Of a stretch of 64,000 bases of DNA, positions 27,126-39,379 are shown piece after piece. The notes under the pieces were generated by a model. It had not been told where the DNA came from and ran no database searches. It worked only from the letters and a program-made list of their open reading frames with translations. The DNA lies in assembly GCA_034401795.1 (NCBI GenBank), contig CM067367.1, forward strand, positions 84,023,314 through 84,087,313, in the 5' to 3' direction. Position numbers and translations under genes: made by a program. The stretch's first letter is position 1; each line of letters opens with the position of its first letter. The DNA comes from Chaetoderma sp. LZ-2023a. Its lineage: Eukaryota; Mollusca; Caudofoveata; Chaetodermatida; Chaetodermatidae.

Positions 27126-27960
27126 TTAATGTAATGCATAGTAGAAAGTATTGACTCTTGATTTTCTTGCTCTTGATCTTGATATGATAGTCTGCCGTAA
27201 CGTCAATGGGTTTGAGAGAGGGTCCTGTCTATGGATTTGTGGTCCTGAGTCTAAATTGGAAGTCCTCCACTGATGATTTATAGAGTTCTCCAGCTGCTTC
27301 CATTCTACTGTAGTCTGCACAAAGAATAAAGGTTTATAAACGTCCGTTTTATTATCATATATTTTGAGGCATCGGCTGTGGTTTCGTGCAAAGTAGTCTA
27401 CTGTTTTTTAGTTTCAATGTTTCAGGGTTTAATCAATCTTTTCTCACAGATCGGTGCAAGATACTGGTCTGTTGGAAGAGTGGGCACTAGGCCCTCGGCA
27501 ACCTGAAAAATTCTGCATCGAACATCGATATCAGTCATCATTCTGGTAATGCATCCCAGATGAAGCGGAATGCAGACTTTGTATGTGCTCTAGGTTATTG
27601 ATGTCTGATTGGAGGTGTGGGTCCCACACTTCAGAGTAATATTCCATCCCTGATCTAACTAGTGAATAATAAGCAGTTTTCTTGCATGCATGGGGATTGG
27701 ATTTCATATTGTGGTGAAGGAAACTGAGTGCTAAGCTGGCCTATTTTGCAACATTGTTGACATGCGATCTCCATTCCAAGTGCTCTGAAAGTGTGATTGT
27801 GGTCGGGTAACAGGAAGGTCTAGCCAACTGGGAACCGGTATTCTGCCCCTGGGATGTGCTACGGTTGCCCTGCGGATGGCTATGCCCAAAGTATGCATGA
27901 TTGCAAGAATATCTAAGACATGATTTGTCCCCTCTGTGCATGAGTCGGCCAGCAATTCTC
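27126..27960 (-). mobile_element. Jockey/CR1-like non-LTR retrotransposon, RT C-terminal end (broken)
   Basis: Read on the minus strand: LSEHLEWRSHVNNVAK (27741-27800), then SFLHHNMKSNPHACKKTAYY, SLVRSGMEYYSEVWDPHLQS and DINNLEHIQ, and finally TTVEWKQLENSI near 27300. This order (trough after the polymerase core, LVR..LEY...WDP, then V.W..L) is typical of jockey- and CR1-type ORF2 tails. Stops interrupt it. It may be the missing 3' half of the element at 30440-31170, with about 2.5 kb between them. Confidence 0.75.
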
Positions 27961-28518
27961 CTGACATCTAAAGTTTACAGGTCCCAGGGACTCGACTGAA
28001 ATCTGGGGGTCCCAAACTGAATTTTTTTATTCCCATGAAGATTTTCTTATCCATGCAACCATTAGAGAATATCATATATGTTCACAACTATATGGGTGTC
28101 CAATGCTAGCTTTTGTGGAAAACCCTCTAAAACTAATTGATATTTAACAATCAGAGGTCTCATTGGACCTACTGTCACAACTTTTGGGAGTACCAAGTTG
28201 CATTTTGGGGGTATATATCCTCAAAAGGATCCTTATGAGATACCCTGCACTGGGCCACTGGGAGTACCCAATACAGGTTTTCTTTCAGATAAAGGGGCAC
28301 GGCTGCGTATGCGTGATGCCGATGACTGGGTGGACACTATTAGTTCTTTATACATGATCTTTGCATGACTTCTTCCTCATAATAGCCATGATCATAAAAG
28401 TTTCCGGGAATGTTTGGTAGCTCTAGAAAGCTTGAAAGTTCCGCTTCCTCGTGATAACAATGCCAGCTCACGACAAAGCGAAATCGACACGTAAAACTTC
28501 GGATCCCTGAACGTACTT
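27961..28518. other. Non-coding stretch, nothing recognised
   Basis: No supported frame or repeat. Confidence 0.4.
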
Positions 28519-28600
28519 ATTGGCTGGAGAACTTATAAGAAACCACACATTCGTCACAAGATAATGAGATGCAGAGCTGAGAGTATAAAAGTTGCTCGTT
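28519..28600 (+). promoter_or_regulatory. Candidate promoter (TATA with upstream CCAAT-type box), possibly of an LTR
   Basis: TATTGGCTGG (CCAAT box in inverse, about 28518) lies about 65 bp before GAGTATAAAAGTTGC (TATAAAA at 28584-28590). The following ~900 bp is GC-richer than its surroundings but has no long frame. This arrangement is common in LTR promoters; I see no paired LTR, so the call is tentative. Confidence 0.3.
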
Positions 28601-29538
28601 CTTGATTGAGCCGCTGAAAGCTTGCTCGCTGGCTGTTTCGCTGACTCTGAAGAGAAGTAGATTCGACTGCACACCAGCAGAACTGTTGGTTCCTCTTGTG
28701 CTAGAACCTTCACTGCCATCATTCGTCTGCTACTAAGGAACTCAGGAAACCTCAGGTCAGTACCTGCCTCTGACCGAGCTCAGCTTCTGGCACTTGTTGT
28801 TCTCATTCTGAAGGATATTTCTACCGCAACAAACGAACTTTTTCTGGACTGCTGATTCTAATTCTATCGTTCCGCCCTATGCCGCTTTGATCCTTTCGAA
28901 ACTGTGCGATCGACTAACTTTTCCTGTGCCACCTCTTCATGACCACACCTTACGCGAGAAACCGCCGAACTTTCACCCATTCTTAGAAGCGCCACCTGCC
29001 CAGCTTGTTGTGATCTTTGGCCGTCAAGGATTAAGTCACTGCACAAGGTTGTGCCTTGGGAATATACGTACCAAGGTTGGTTAAAAAGACAGCTGCGCCT
29101 GCAGTAGCAAAACCTAGACCACATGTTCGCGGGACTGTTTCGATCAGGACTGTGAACTTTCTACCGTACTTAGGAATTGAATTGTGCTTGATAAAACCTT
29201 AAATGTACGCACTAATATAGTTCTTATTTATCTTGCAGAATTCTATAAATATCACCTTAAGCGCCATTTAGTTTTATTCACCGCTTTCGAGCGGCTGTTC
29301 CGTTTTGCCTGAAGGAACATTCTAAAGGAGATCGTCTGTCTTAGCCGTAATTTTCAGACAACATTCTCGTGCACTGTTCAACATGAAGACAAACTGTTAG
29401 CATTGTAACGGCATCGCCTTTACCAATTATTCTTGCAAATAACGACACTCGCTCTTTTTTGCGAACTTCTCAGCCAACAAGGCTACTTCTACTTCTTTTT
29501 GTTGTAGGCCCCGCACATCTCACTTGGACCTCCACCAA
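28601..29538. other. Unassigned stretch downstream of the candidate promoter
   Basis: Balanced base composition and short overlapping frames on both strands (for example 28887-29084 +, 28864-29124 -), none recognisable. A good-looking acceptor (pyrimidine run then TTGTAG) ends near 29507. Could be a leader region or decayed LTR element. Confidence 0.35.
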
Positions 29539-29690
29539 CTAGGCCTGTTCGGTTAATCCATATTTCATAGATAGTCAATTATTTTTCCGGGCGATTATAT
29601 AATCGAGTGTAAAATAAAATAATCGAAAAATCGAAAAAATCGATTTAAGCGAGCAAAAATCGATTATTTATTTTAATCAGGCATAATTTA
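29539..29690. mobile_element. Small element rich in ATCGATT motifs
   Basis: Begins CTAGGCCTGTTCGGTTAATC, followed by clustered ATAATCGA, AATCGAAAA and AAATCGATTTA motifs. The same kind of start (TAGGGCTGTACGGTTTGG) occurs at 40016, and inverted ends of the type occur at 48809-49322, indicating a family. Confidence 0.5.
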
Positions 29691-30439
29691 GTGTTTAGTT
29701 TTGTAATACAGCTAATGCATCGGTGCTTTGATTGTTCTAGCAAGGTAGTTGTATAAACATCTATTCCTGACGTTCAAGCTTGCACCTCCCGAATTATCAT
29801 AGCCCATGCACGGGAATGTTTATATAAGCAATTGCTTGATACGCCGGTGATGGGAAACATTTGATTGCTACTGTTGTGGAACAATATCCACCTCTGAAGG
29901 AAATGAGAAATCCTGTCTCTACTAAGAGACTGGAGCATACCAGCACCCTTGGCCAGCAACTTCTGGGGCATATCCTTCGCGCCGCTTTCTGATGTACCCC
30001 ACTGAACTCTTCTGCAAATTCCATATGGAGACCGCCATCAGAGCACGATGAAGGATAGGAATTTTGTCTCTGGGACATGTCGCCTGAGAGACCAATCCAG
30101 CTTCTGGCTTACTGCCTTACTGACATGATCGGTGGAAAACAGTAACGCCACCCGAACATGATGGAGAAATCTGGTGGGAGAACTAGTGTTGCCAGTTCCG
30201 CAGTTTCTGTCTAATAGCGGAATTGAACAGATGGGATGATATTTCAGGAGGACTATATTTAGCAACACGATTGACCGAGACGGACCAAGCTCCTCGCTGC
30301 TCGACTGGCACTCCTGCCTGGGGCCCGATGGAATGATGGAAAGAGAGGGCAACAGCATGTCCGATGACAGGCCACCGGGTCCTCTCGGACAACGGGGGAG
30401 GGGGGAGGGTGGGGGGCGTACTATCCCAGGATGGTGGCC
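29691..30439. other. Unassigned stretch
   Basis: Overlapping minus-strand frames (29797-30078, 30038-30358, 30183-30449) are moderately long but not recognised and overlap in different frames; probably a decayed element. Confidence 0.35.
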
Positions 30440-31170
30440 GCCTGACCACAGTGATGCCTAAGTAGCAACCATGGTTAACTTGTTCTAATATACGATTGTC
30501 CAGCGAATATAAGATGGGTTGATTTATTCAGAATGCTAACGACCTGACATTTCTTCAGATTGAACCCGATTCCCCACATTTCAGCCCACTTCTCAAGTCA
30601 TTCAAGGTATTCCTGGAGGGTGAGGTGGTCCCGTGGCGATCGGATTTGTCTATAAAAGGCACTCATCGGTAAACAGTCTTTCCTGATAAGATAAGATTTT
30701 ATTGTATAAACACCATCAGGTGGCAGACAGTGTACATCAACAAAACATAGACAAGATTCATTATAATAAATTGATAATAACACAATACTGGACACATATA
30801 TGGCGAGATCCATATTGCCTTTCGTATACATACAAACACACATACACATGCATTCAGCTATGTGAGTGAATACTATAGTAGCAGAGATACAGTACACTTC
30901 AGAAATAATACCAAAACTAAATAAACAGCATTGTTGAACATTTTGTACCCAATCCGACCAGAGGCCACCACCATTGGCAATACATTCAACTGGGCTGATG
31001 CTTCCCTCGTTAGCGGGCCGATACTGAATGTATCGACCCGTTATCGGTGTGACATAAGGCCAGTAATCTGCGTTATCCAGGTATAAGGCAGCTGTGACCA
31101 GACACAATCATGTAGATTGCTTATATGGCACAAAAATAATATTGGCCCTAGTACAGAAAAAGAACATAAA
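30440..31170 (-). mobile_element. Jockey-like LINE reverse transcriptase fragment, interrupted
   Basis: From the right: SVLGPILFLCHISNLHDC (palm motif before the catalytic site, 31110-31160), then LYLDNADYW, which stands where LFADD normally is. After about 430 bp of unrelated sequence (30665-31090) comes FYRQIRSPRDHLTLQEYLE (30600-30660), then a stop, LEKWAEMWGIGFNLKKCQVV and, after another gap, YLGITV near 30455. The interruption reads as an insertion inside the catalytic region. Dead. Confidence 0.7.
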
Positions 31171-31612
31171 CCAGACCTACAACACCGGAAATTGAACAAT
31201 ATCGGTAGGGATGTTAAACTGAAGAGACAATTAGACTTCCTATTAGTGCCAGGATTGAAACAAATGATGATGATCCGAGCGAATACACATGTAATGCTAG
31301 TATTCATACTACTTCGTCCACTGTGGTAACACTTGATGAAACTCTAGATGACAGTGCGATATCATTGTGTTGAATGACAGAGACAGCTTGTTTACTTTGC
31401 AGTTTTACTATATTTTATAAATCATAAACATGGTACCCATGTTCAGGTAACGGAATACAAACTACATTAATACTAAAACATGACATCACTCCAGGCCTTT
31501 TTTAAAGATTCAAAATTCATGAATTTTTAAGCGGTGAACTGTAAATTACTTAAGGAGGAACAGACAAATGGTCAAGAGAGCCTTTTCTAAGACAGAATTG
31601 TATGTAGGGTAT

Positions 31613-31693
31613 GAATTCTGTAAACCAAAACTGTTAATGGAATTCTGTAAACCAAATTTGTTAATAGAATTCTGTAAACAAAATATGTTAATT
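31613..31693. repeat. Three tandem copies of a 27-bp unit
   Basis: GAATTCTGTAAACCAAA repeats at 31613, 31640 and 31667, each followed by a TGTTAAT-type end. Confidence 0.9.
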
Positions 31694-31949
31694 TTATTTA
31701 GGACTTTGGTAATGTTAATCAGACACCTCACCAACCTTTCGTCTTGTGTTTTTAATTAATATGAAGCGTGAACATACTAAGTCTGTGGTCTTGGTATCTC
31801 ACGATATGTTGTAACTAAAACTTAAGTACTAAATATTAAATAATGCGTAATTATCAATATGCACTAATTATTCTTAACTAATTAATTAAAATAATTAAAG
31901 TAAGGCTTTCTTAAAATAATGGTTATAGTTTGTTTCAAAATGAATGTCA

Positions 31950-32455
31950 AAGTTACATTTGAAAATCATGAAACCTAGATGGTATATGGCGATCATGATG
32001 TAGATGATCAGGAGGTAGGTGATCTTCCGGTGGAAGCTGTTGTTCTACATTAGGAATGATCATGTCTGATAAATCATCACCACTGTCATTAGAACGTCCA
32101 TCACTAAACTGAGAACTGTCAGAGAGTCTTAGTAATTTGAAAAATGATGAATTTCGTGTTACCGAATGTTGTCCATTTTCTACAGTTAACATGGAACATT
32201 TTACACTAACTACTTTGTATGGTTGAGGAGTATATAATGGAGACAGTTTTCCTCTATGGTCTTTGTAAATGAGGACGTGGCCATCAACACAGTTCTTACT
32301 TGGTGTAGCCCAAGATTTGGAATCTGCCTACTGTTTCATTTGGACTTTAGACTTATTGTATTTGTCACATACATTTAAATTACAGACGGGTTTGATAATT
32401 TCTGGCAGAGTTGTATTAAATGGGCGATTAAATTGGAGCCCATTTGGCAAGATGG
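31950..32455 (-). mobile_element. Ty3/Gypsy retrotransposon pol, integrase C-terminal tail (broken)
   Basis: Minus-strand reading gives RPFNTTLPEI-like sequence, then MKQ, ADSKSWATPSKNCVDGHVLI (in place of the usual GD.V), LSPLYTPQPYKVVSVK, MLTVENGQHSVTRNSSFFK, and an acidic tail ending at the stop near 31953. This is the order at the end of Gypsy integrases (spacer, small C-terminal beta-domain, VTRN.S.FK). There are stops upstream of 32192 and no LTR could be paired. Confidence 0.75.
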
Positions 32456-32499
32456 GTAGGAAACTACCTATGTAACAGAAGCAAGAGAGTAAGGATCAG

Positions 32500-33095
32500 T
32501 TACCCAAAATCAGACTGGATAGAGGTAACCCTCAAACCAAATTCTATGACAGATACACCCGATATGCATCCTTTATCAACATCAGATGTAGAAAATTGGT
32601 TGGGTTGCATATTGACAGAAACCTTTCTTTTGATATACATATACAGAATACTGTATAAAGGTGAACAGCACAATAGAACTAATCAAGAGAACATTTATCA
32701 ACATTGACCCATCTACTTTCACGTTCTTGTACAAGTCTTTATTGATAAATTGTCACCAAGAATGAAAAGGCAATCACAGCTATTAGAAAGAGTTCAATGC
32801 AGAGCTGAAATATAGACGGTTTCTAGGAGAATTAATTGAAACATTCAAGCTCATCAGGAATCTATATAATATTGATAAGGACTACTTTTTCGAACCATCC
32901 AGTATTACACAGACCAGATGTCATAAGTTTAAGCGCAACATAAAACGCAGCAACAAAGATATTCGCAAGCACTTTTTCGCTAATAGAGTAGTATCACAGT
33001 GGAATTCACTGTCAGCTACAATAGCCGAAGCAAGAACAGCCAGAATTACTCAACATCAAGCTAGATGTCTACTTCAAAGAAAGAATATTTGAATT
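32500..33095 (+). mobile_element. CR1-like LINE, RT thumb and C-terminus (broken)
   Basis: Reads RNLSFDIHIQNTV, IELIKRTFINIDPSTFTFLY, KSL, then (after frameshifts) RRFLGELIETFKLIRNLYNI, TQTRCHKFKRNIKRSNKDIR, KHFFANRVVSQWNSLSATI and a stop near 33091. The end (R..FF.NRVV..WNSLP) is diagnostic for LINE ORF2 tails. Confidence 0.8.
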
Positions 33096-33539
33096 CAACT
33101 GAATGGGCATATGTATACTAGCCCATCACAAAGCCGTACTGCAATTTTTCCAACACAGTGCACTGTGTAGTGATTCCAATTATAGGTAGATAGGTCTCTG
33201 CCATTCAAGTCCGTATTTTTGTGGTAGCATGAAGAGACACTAGCGTAGACGAGACTCGGATAGTGATAAACACAGAAAATGAAAACAATGGCAATAAGAC
33301 AAACTGCCGCCTCCACAAGTCAACATGTAACCAAATGCTAGGTGCAGCAGGGTTTAGTGGCACAGCACCGCAATTGCTTGGAGCATCCATCTGCAACACA
33401 GATTTCCACAAATCAGTGCTAGTCTTAAATCTGAAAAACTGGTTGTACTCAAAGACATCGGAAAATCACAAATGCTTACTATTGTTAAAGACTTTCATCA
33501 CAATGCCCCACCCAATTCCATCACCCCCATACCTCACAC

Positions 33540-33745
33540 ACAACATCAGAATTCACCAACATAACACAAGAACAAGACATAATCTACACGTTGAATATGC
33601 ATGAACAGACATAGGGAAAAACAGAATACCTATTGCAGCCACTAAGTTATGGAACACTACAAAACAGGTAACACATGACAGAATTTTACCAGCAAAATCA
33701 TTCAAGAAAACAATTAAAAATAACATAATCGACATATGCTAGAAC
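33540..33745 (+). mobile_element. LINE C-terminal fragment
   Basis: Reads HNTRTRHNLHVEYA, stop, TDIGKNRIPIAATKLWNTTK, then KSFKKTIKNNII and a stop. Same tail type (R..N.H....R..IG....G..LWN..P) as other LINE ORF2 ends. Confidence 0.6.
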
Positions 33746-33777
33746 CCACATAAATAACATTATCAACACCACACAAA

Positions 33778-33868
33778 GGAGCCACCACCAACAGTGCTAC
33801 TGCCACTGAAACTACTACTTCCACCACCACCAACCACCAGCACCACCAACCACCACCACCACCACCAC
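33778..33868. repeat. (CCA)n microsatellite
   Basis: Imperfect CCACCA run interrupted by ACTACT. Confidence 0.95.
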
Positions 33869-34240
33869 CAGAGCGTCCAGAGAAGGGTCACAAAACTCTT
33901 CGCTGAGCTCCAAGACCTGAGTTACGAAGAGCAGCTGCAGAAGCTGCAGATACCCTCGCTGACCTACAGAAGACTGCATGGAGATATGATCGAGGCATGC
34001 AAGATGTTGAGAGGCATATATGACCATGAGGTTTGCCCATTTAACTATCTCCAATTTAATTCAATTCAAATATTTTTTATTTTATAGTGGGTATCTGCAG
34101 ATACACATGCTGACCTACAGAAGACTGTACGGAGATATGATCGAGGCATGCAAGATGTTGAGAGGAATATATGACCATGAGGTTGGCCCATTTAACTATC
34201 TCCAATTTAATTCAATTCAATTTTTTTTATAGTAGCATTT
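33866..34240 (+). mobile_element. LINE C-terminal fragment with a 151-bp tandem duplication
   Basis: VQRRVTKLFAELQDLSYEEQ, LQKLQIPSLTYRRLHGDMIE, ACKMLRGIYDHEV is the standard post-RT stretch of CR1-type ORF2. The segment from GACCTACAGAAG at 33961 recurs at 34112 (offset 151 bp), including the AATTTAATTCAATTCAA stretch after it, so the tail is present twice. Confidence 0.75.
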
Positions 34241-34555
34241 CACATTTATATTACAAAGGACATGTAGTCCATCAAAGACAAAGCCTATGTGGTGATGGAC
34301 CCCTAACATTAAATTACTGTACATGTTACAAATAACAACATTACAACACTACATGTAATTATAATAATATAAGAAGATATATATATATCTTTTTTTTCCA
34401 CTTGCACCTACAGTATATATGCATTATTCTTTAATTTTCAACATTTAGTGTTGGAAGATCTGCAGTTTTAAGTTGCTAGAAGTAATGGAGGGGTGGGGGA
34501 GGGGAGTGGTGAAGGGGCATTCATCGAGTTTAAAAACAGTAATCCAGTATGTGAT

Positions 34556-34614
<59 letters not shown>

Positions 34615-35600
34615 TTATTATTATTGATACTAATATAGTGTATATATAGTGTATGATGAGCCATAATGTATAATGAGCCATGGTGGTAGTGATGATCTTC
34701 CTAAAATTAATGAGATTGGTAAATCCATCAGACTTCCACAGCTATACTCCCTCCGCATGTGTACTTCTAAAGGGGTCTACCTATATGTGAGTAACCCTTT
34801 CCCTGATAAGTATCCTATATCTCGCTTAAGTCCAGAGGCAACAATTTATGAAAACTGTTGAATAATTTGAAATTATTCCAACTGGAAGCTGACAGATGAA
34901 CAATACAAACACTAAATTACATGTTTCGAAGGATCCAACTATTGCACATTACAAATATAAATATATAAATAATAGATGACTTTGGTTACTATAAAAATAT
35001 GCAGCCATACATCCTTCCATTTGCATCCATGGCATTATTATGCAGCTAACAATATGATTCCAGTCAGACCAAATTCAGAACTAGATGTGAATCATAAGCA
35101 ATGCACTTTGGCAAGGACTCAAGATTCAAGATTCAAAATTCTTTATAAGTAAATAATTCAACAATTCAATACAGGCATCCACCAAAGACAAGGCCTATGA
35201 TGCGGTGGACCCTTAACATATAACATAAATTTATAATATTATGTTTATACATATAACATTTATATACATGTACATGGATATTTTATATTACAAAAGACAT
35301 AGAGTATGATACAATACATTTAAACAAATTACGTGTGGAGACATGACTTATGACAAAACATTTTACATAAAGGGGGTGGGGGAGAGGGGCGGTGGAGGGA
35401 GTGGAGTGACAATCTTGCAGAGTATTATTACTATTCAGTGAAATTACGATTATTATTAACAACAATAACAACAAAAATATTATTAACACCATTACTATTA
35501 TTTACATGTATAATATGTCTTATATCATAAAGAAGTGATCATCATCATCATCATCAGTTTTATCATCATAATGATTGTTATTATCATGTGTAATTATTGT
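34241..35600. repeat. Retroelement 3'-tail fragments in non-coding DNA
   Basis: A 40-bp motif (CAAAGACAAAGCCTATGTGG at 34273; CAAAGACAAGGCCTATGATG at 35183) followed by TGGACCC.TAACAT occurs twice in the same orientation after AATTCAA-rich sequence, like the 3' end of a LINE or SINE. Otherwise AT-rich and unassigned. An (ATT)n run lies at 34557-34625. Confidence 0.5.
34557..34625. repeat. (ATT)n microsatellite
   Basis: About 20 uninterrupted ATT units. Confidence 0.97.
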
Positions 35601-35620
35601 TGTCACCACCATTATTACTA

Positions 35621-35673
<53 letters not shown>

Positions 35674-35798
35674 GTCGCATTACTATTATCATTATATTTA
35701 ATTATAACAATAACAACAACAATACCATTACTATTATTTACATGTATTATTATTATTATTATTTTAATTATTATTTTAATTATTATTATTATTATTAC

Positions 35799-35852
<54 letters not shown>

Positions 35853-35860
35853 CAGCACTC
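35601..35860. repeat. (ATT)n microsatellite cluster
   Basis: Two long ATT runs (about 35616-35672 and 35745-35851) joined by related ATA/ACA-rich sequence. The Ile- or Tyr-rich frames on both strands are artefacts of this. Confidence 0.97.
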
Positions 35861-35994
35861 ATACATCATGTACATGTACATATTTCTACATATTTGTTGT
35901 CCTGGTGGCCGGGTGAGCTACAGCGAAAGAACCTGTCTACAGAGACCACATTTATACAACATTAAAAAATAAATAATATGTCACTAAAAATTGG

Positions 35995-36770
35995 TTATTT
36001 CATACATTTAGTACTCATCAGCGAAAGGGTTAGTAGGCTTCTACAATAATTGTCTTGAGGTTTTTTGTATGATTTTTTGGTGATAATCTGTGTGCAGATG
36101 TCTGTTTCTGTGTTGTTCCATAGGTGTATTGCTTTTGTTGATGGCTTTTGTCTGAAGGCTTCTGTGCGGCAGAAGGTTGTATGCAGATTTCTTCGTGATC
36201 CTGTGTTGTGTGAGTGTACGTCTTCATTATCCTTGAAGAGGTTGAATAATGGGGTTAGATTATTGTTATAGAAGCCTCTGAGGACGGGGTATAGTTGGAG
36301 CTTTCCTATCTCTTCAAGCTTTAATAGTTTTTCTGTTTTAAAAACATATTGACCCGCTGTTGGTTGAGAAAATAGCTTTATAACATTTTTCTGAAGTGTC
36401 TTTAATTTTTTTAGTTTTGAGTACCAGTAAATGTTAGTCCAAATAGTGTTGCAGTATGTGGTTTGCAGCAATATTAACGTGCTAGATAGCATTTTTATAA
36501 GGTGTTTTGGTAAGTAGCTTTTTAGTCAACGCATAATACCAATGTTCTTTGCAACCGTTGATGCTACAATTTGTATATGTTTCTCCGATGTGAGTTTCTT
36601 GTCCAAATAAACATCTAAGAACTTTACAAATTGTGCCTCACATATTTCTTGATTATCTACATAAATTTTAGGGAGATCAGTACTTTCATTTTCTTATCTG
36701 TGAATAAGTGGTAATTTGTTTTTGCAACATTGAGCGATAATTTGTTAACCGTAAACCAATGAATTACTCA
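35995..36770 (-). mobile_element. Non-LTR retrotransposon RT thumb and C-terminal region (broken)
   Basis: Minus-strand order: WFTVNKLSLNVAKTNYHLF (about 36760-36705), FLDVYLDKKLTSEKHIQIVA (36600s), then the 165-codon frame at 36492-35995 with LILLQTTYCNTIWTN, LKTLQKNVIKLFSQ and LKLEEIGKLQLYPVLRGFY, followed by RRNLHTTFCRTEAF and IHLWN. This follows the LINE RT from the L..N..KT.Y..F motif to the end. Frameshifts between the parts. Confidence 0.75.
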
Positions 36771-36839
36771 CTCAGAGATTGCGCAGCACGGGACACCATC
36801 AGGCAAACCAAAATTTACAAACCAGGGCAAACAGTTAGC

Positions 36840-37070
36840 TAGGGCAACACAGCTTCTGTATCAGAATAGCCAACCCATGAAATAGTGTGCCAGAAATTGT
36901 GAGTATGCCACAGGTAAATGCCTTTGCAGCAAGACTCGACAAACATTGGGCAGGACAGATGAAATATCAGTTTGATGTGGCTCTAAAGATCTTTGCTGCA
37001 AGACACACCACTTCCGTTAATGTAGCGAAAGATGGAGAGGGAGAAGTCTTGTCTCATATGATCCTGTAGT
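36840..37070 (+). mobile_element. CR1-like LINE C-terminal fragment
   Basis: RIANPWNSVPE-like start with a stop, then VNAFAARLDKHWAGQMKYQF. F..RLDK.W.......Y.F is the standard last ~40 residues of CR1-type ORF2. Opposite strand to its neighbours. Confidence 0.65.
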
Positions 37071-37499
37071 AACCTTTAGTCCAGTAACAATTACATAGTG
37101 TAACATATGGTAGAAGGTTGAGAGGCGGTACCTAGTCAGTTGAGAGGCGGTATCTACAGGACAAGTAACAAGAACAACCAGAAGAAAATTATATAACAAT
37201 TTTATAAATGAATTCCTAATAATGTACTAGTAGATAGCATTAATTTTGTTAGTAAAACAAGATATTGTATTATAGTTTTATAATTGCTACATAAGCAAGT
37301 ATGTTTGTTTCTTCTTGTTAATGGGATTTTCTAAGATATCACCAGTTTTCGTATCACATAATCACATAAACTTCTACTGTTAGATAGGCTATTGAGCCTG
37401 TGACATATTCTCGCGTTCTCCTTCTTCGATGTCATCTTGCAGCTGTTGAACTGATACTTAGGTGCGGACGGGTTTGATCGGAAACTCAGTAGTATACGT

Positions 37500-38851
37500 A
37501 TAGTTTATATAATACTTGTCGAGTCGACCTTTGAAACTGTTGAGTGTTGGGGCTGTGACTCAATGTTCTGGCAGATTGTTCCAGTAATTGGAGATTCTAA
37601 CACCGAAGAATCGCTTCCTGGTATCTGTGTTGAATCTCTGCCTCTGCAGCTTAAAATTGTTCCCTCTAGTACGCTCTGACTGGTCAGACGGTAGGAGTCG
37701 CTTACAATCTGTGCTGTAGATGCCATGTTTGTACTTGTAGACCTCAACGAGGTCTTATAGCCATCGATAGATTAAGCTGGGTAACTTCAATACTTTCAAA
37801 CGCTCTTCGTATGGTAGTGCTTTAAAACCTGGAATAATCTTTGTCATCCTGTGCTGAACATTTTCCTGTAATGGCACATCCTTCTTGTAATGAGGTGACC
37901 AAACCACGTTTGCGTACTCCAGATGCGGGCGTACCAGGCTTTTGTACAGTAGCACAAGCGTGGTGGGTTCTAGGAAATCAAAGGATTGACGGATCATACC
38001 AACTAACTGGTTAGCCTTAATAGCCGCTTTCTTTGCATGTTTATCAAATTTGAGGGCGTTATCAACATGTACACCAAAATTCTTCTCACAGGGTGTTTTT
38101 TCTAGGGGTATTGTCTGGGTGTTATCTTGCATGCTATACTCAAATTTGTTCTTTGACCTGCCCAAATTCATTACCTTGCATTTTGATGCATTGAAACGTA
38201 GCTGCCATGTGACGGACCAATCAGTCAGTTTATTCAAGTCTTCTTGTAGTTTCTTTTGGTCTTCTTGTGAGCTGATCGAGGAGAAGATCGTTGTGTCCTC
38301 AGCAAACAACTTGATCATGCTATCCACTACATCTGACATATCATTAATGTGACAGGTGAAGAGGGCTGGACCCAAGACGCTGCCTTGTGGTATGCTGCTA
38401 AGAACTGGCACTCATTTAGAACATGAGCCATCAACAGCTACCCATTGCCTTCTGTTGTACAGGAATGCTCTAATCCATCCTAGAATGTCACCATCTACCC
38501 ATAGCTCTGCAGTTTTCCTAATAGTCATTGATGCAGAACAGTATCGAAAGGCTTTGCAAAGTCTAGGTAAACAACGTTTACTGTTCTTCCTTCATCAATG
38601 AATTTGGTACACGCATTTATGCACTCTAGCAGCTGGGTGGTGCATGAGCGGCCACTCATGAACCCATGCTGACAGTCAGTGATGTAATGTATCAGGTGTT
38701 TAATTAACTCATCTCTGATAAAGGGTTCCATAATTTTGCAAATAGCTGATGTTAAACTTACGGGTCTGTAGTTACTAGCAGTTGACTTACAACCTTTCTT
38801 GAAGATAGGTGTAATTTGCCCATTCTTCCAGTCTTTTGGTTCTGCAATCAT
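37500..38851 (-). mobile_element. CR1-like LINE reverse transcriptase, about 450 codons in three frames
   Basis: Three pieces in order. 38851-38525: KDWKNGQITPIFKKG, NYRPVSLTS, then CQHGFMSGRSCTTQLLE and VYLDFAKPFD (first catalytic Asp). 38411-37755: IPQGSVLGPALF, LFAEDTTIFS, LTDWSVTWQLRFNASKCKVM, FGVHVDNALKFDKHAKKA, LYKSLVRPHLEYANVVWSPH. 37754-37500 in another frame: YKYKHGIYSTDCKRLLP, RFFGVRISNYWNNLPE, NSFKGRLDKYY. The catalytic FADD box reads FAED, one catalytic Asp replaced by Glu, and frameshifts separate the pieces. The 5' end is cut near 38860. Not functional. Confidence 0.88.
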
Positions 38852-38859
38852 TAGTGCTA

Positions 38860-39379
38860 ACTACTAGTACTATTTGGAGATCTGTATATACACCCAATAA
38901 GGACACTGTTGCTGTCTTTCAGTTTCATCTCGATCCATGTAGATTCTTGCGTTGTCTCATGATTAATTTCTACTTCTACGAAACTGAGTTCTTTCTTTGT
39001 GTAAATACCCACTCCCCTGCTTGCTTTCTTTTCTTGATCATAATATCACAACCAATAGACCTATGCAATAATCACATTGTAATGCTTCCTAATCTTCAGC
39101 ATCACATTTCATTTCAGGCCTGTTAACGACTGAAAATTACAAATACTGTATAAAAGACGAAAACTGGGTGGATCATAGAATTTTATTTATTACAGTCAAA
39201 ATTCTTAAAATATGTATCATATACTAAGCCTAAGGTGTTTTCGAGGTTCATGTGATTTCAAGGGTTCATACTTCTGATGTTCTCATGTGTGCGTCACTTA
39301 CGTGATGTCAACAAATCATGTGTCTTTAAATAGATACAGTATTTTTACACCATATTTGCAAATTTTAAAAAGATGCAGA
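38860..39379. other. Non-coding stretch, nothing recognised
   Basis: AT-rich, no supported frame or inverted repeat. Confidence 0.4.

Noticed and set aside
27126..31170. One LINE split by a 2.5-kb insertion (27960-30440)
   Set aside because: Plausible because the motifs are complementary in order, but no target duplication or shared junction could be read, so the two parts are listed separately.
35896..35945. tRNA gene (GGTGGCCGGGTGAGCTACAG resembles a tRNA 5' half)
   Set aside because: No B box or matching 3' half follows; at most a SINE fragment.
35520..35972. Long Ile- and Tyr-rich frames on both strands
   Set aside because: Translations of the (ATT)n microsatellite.
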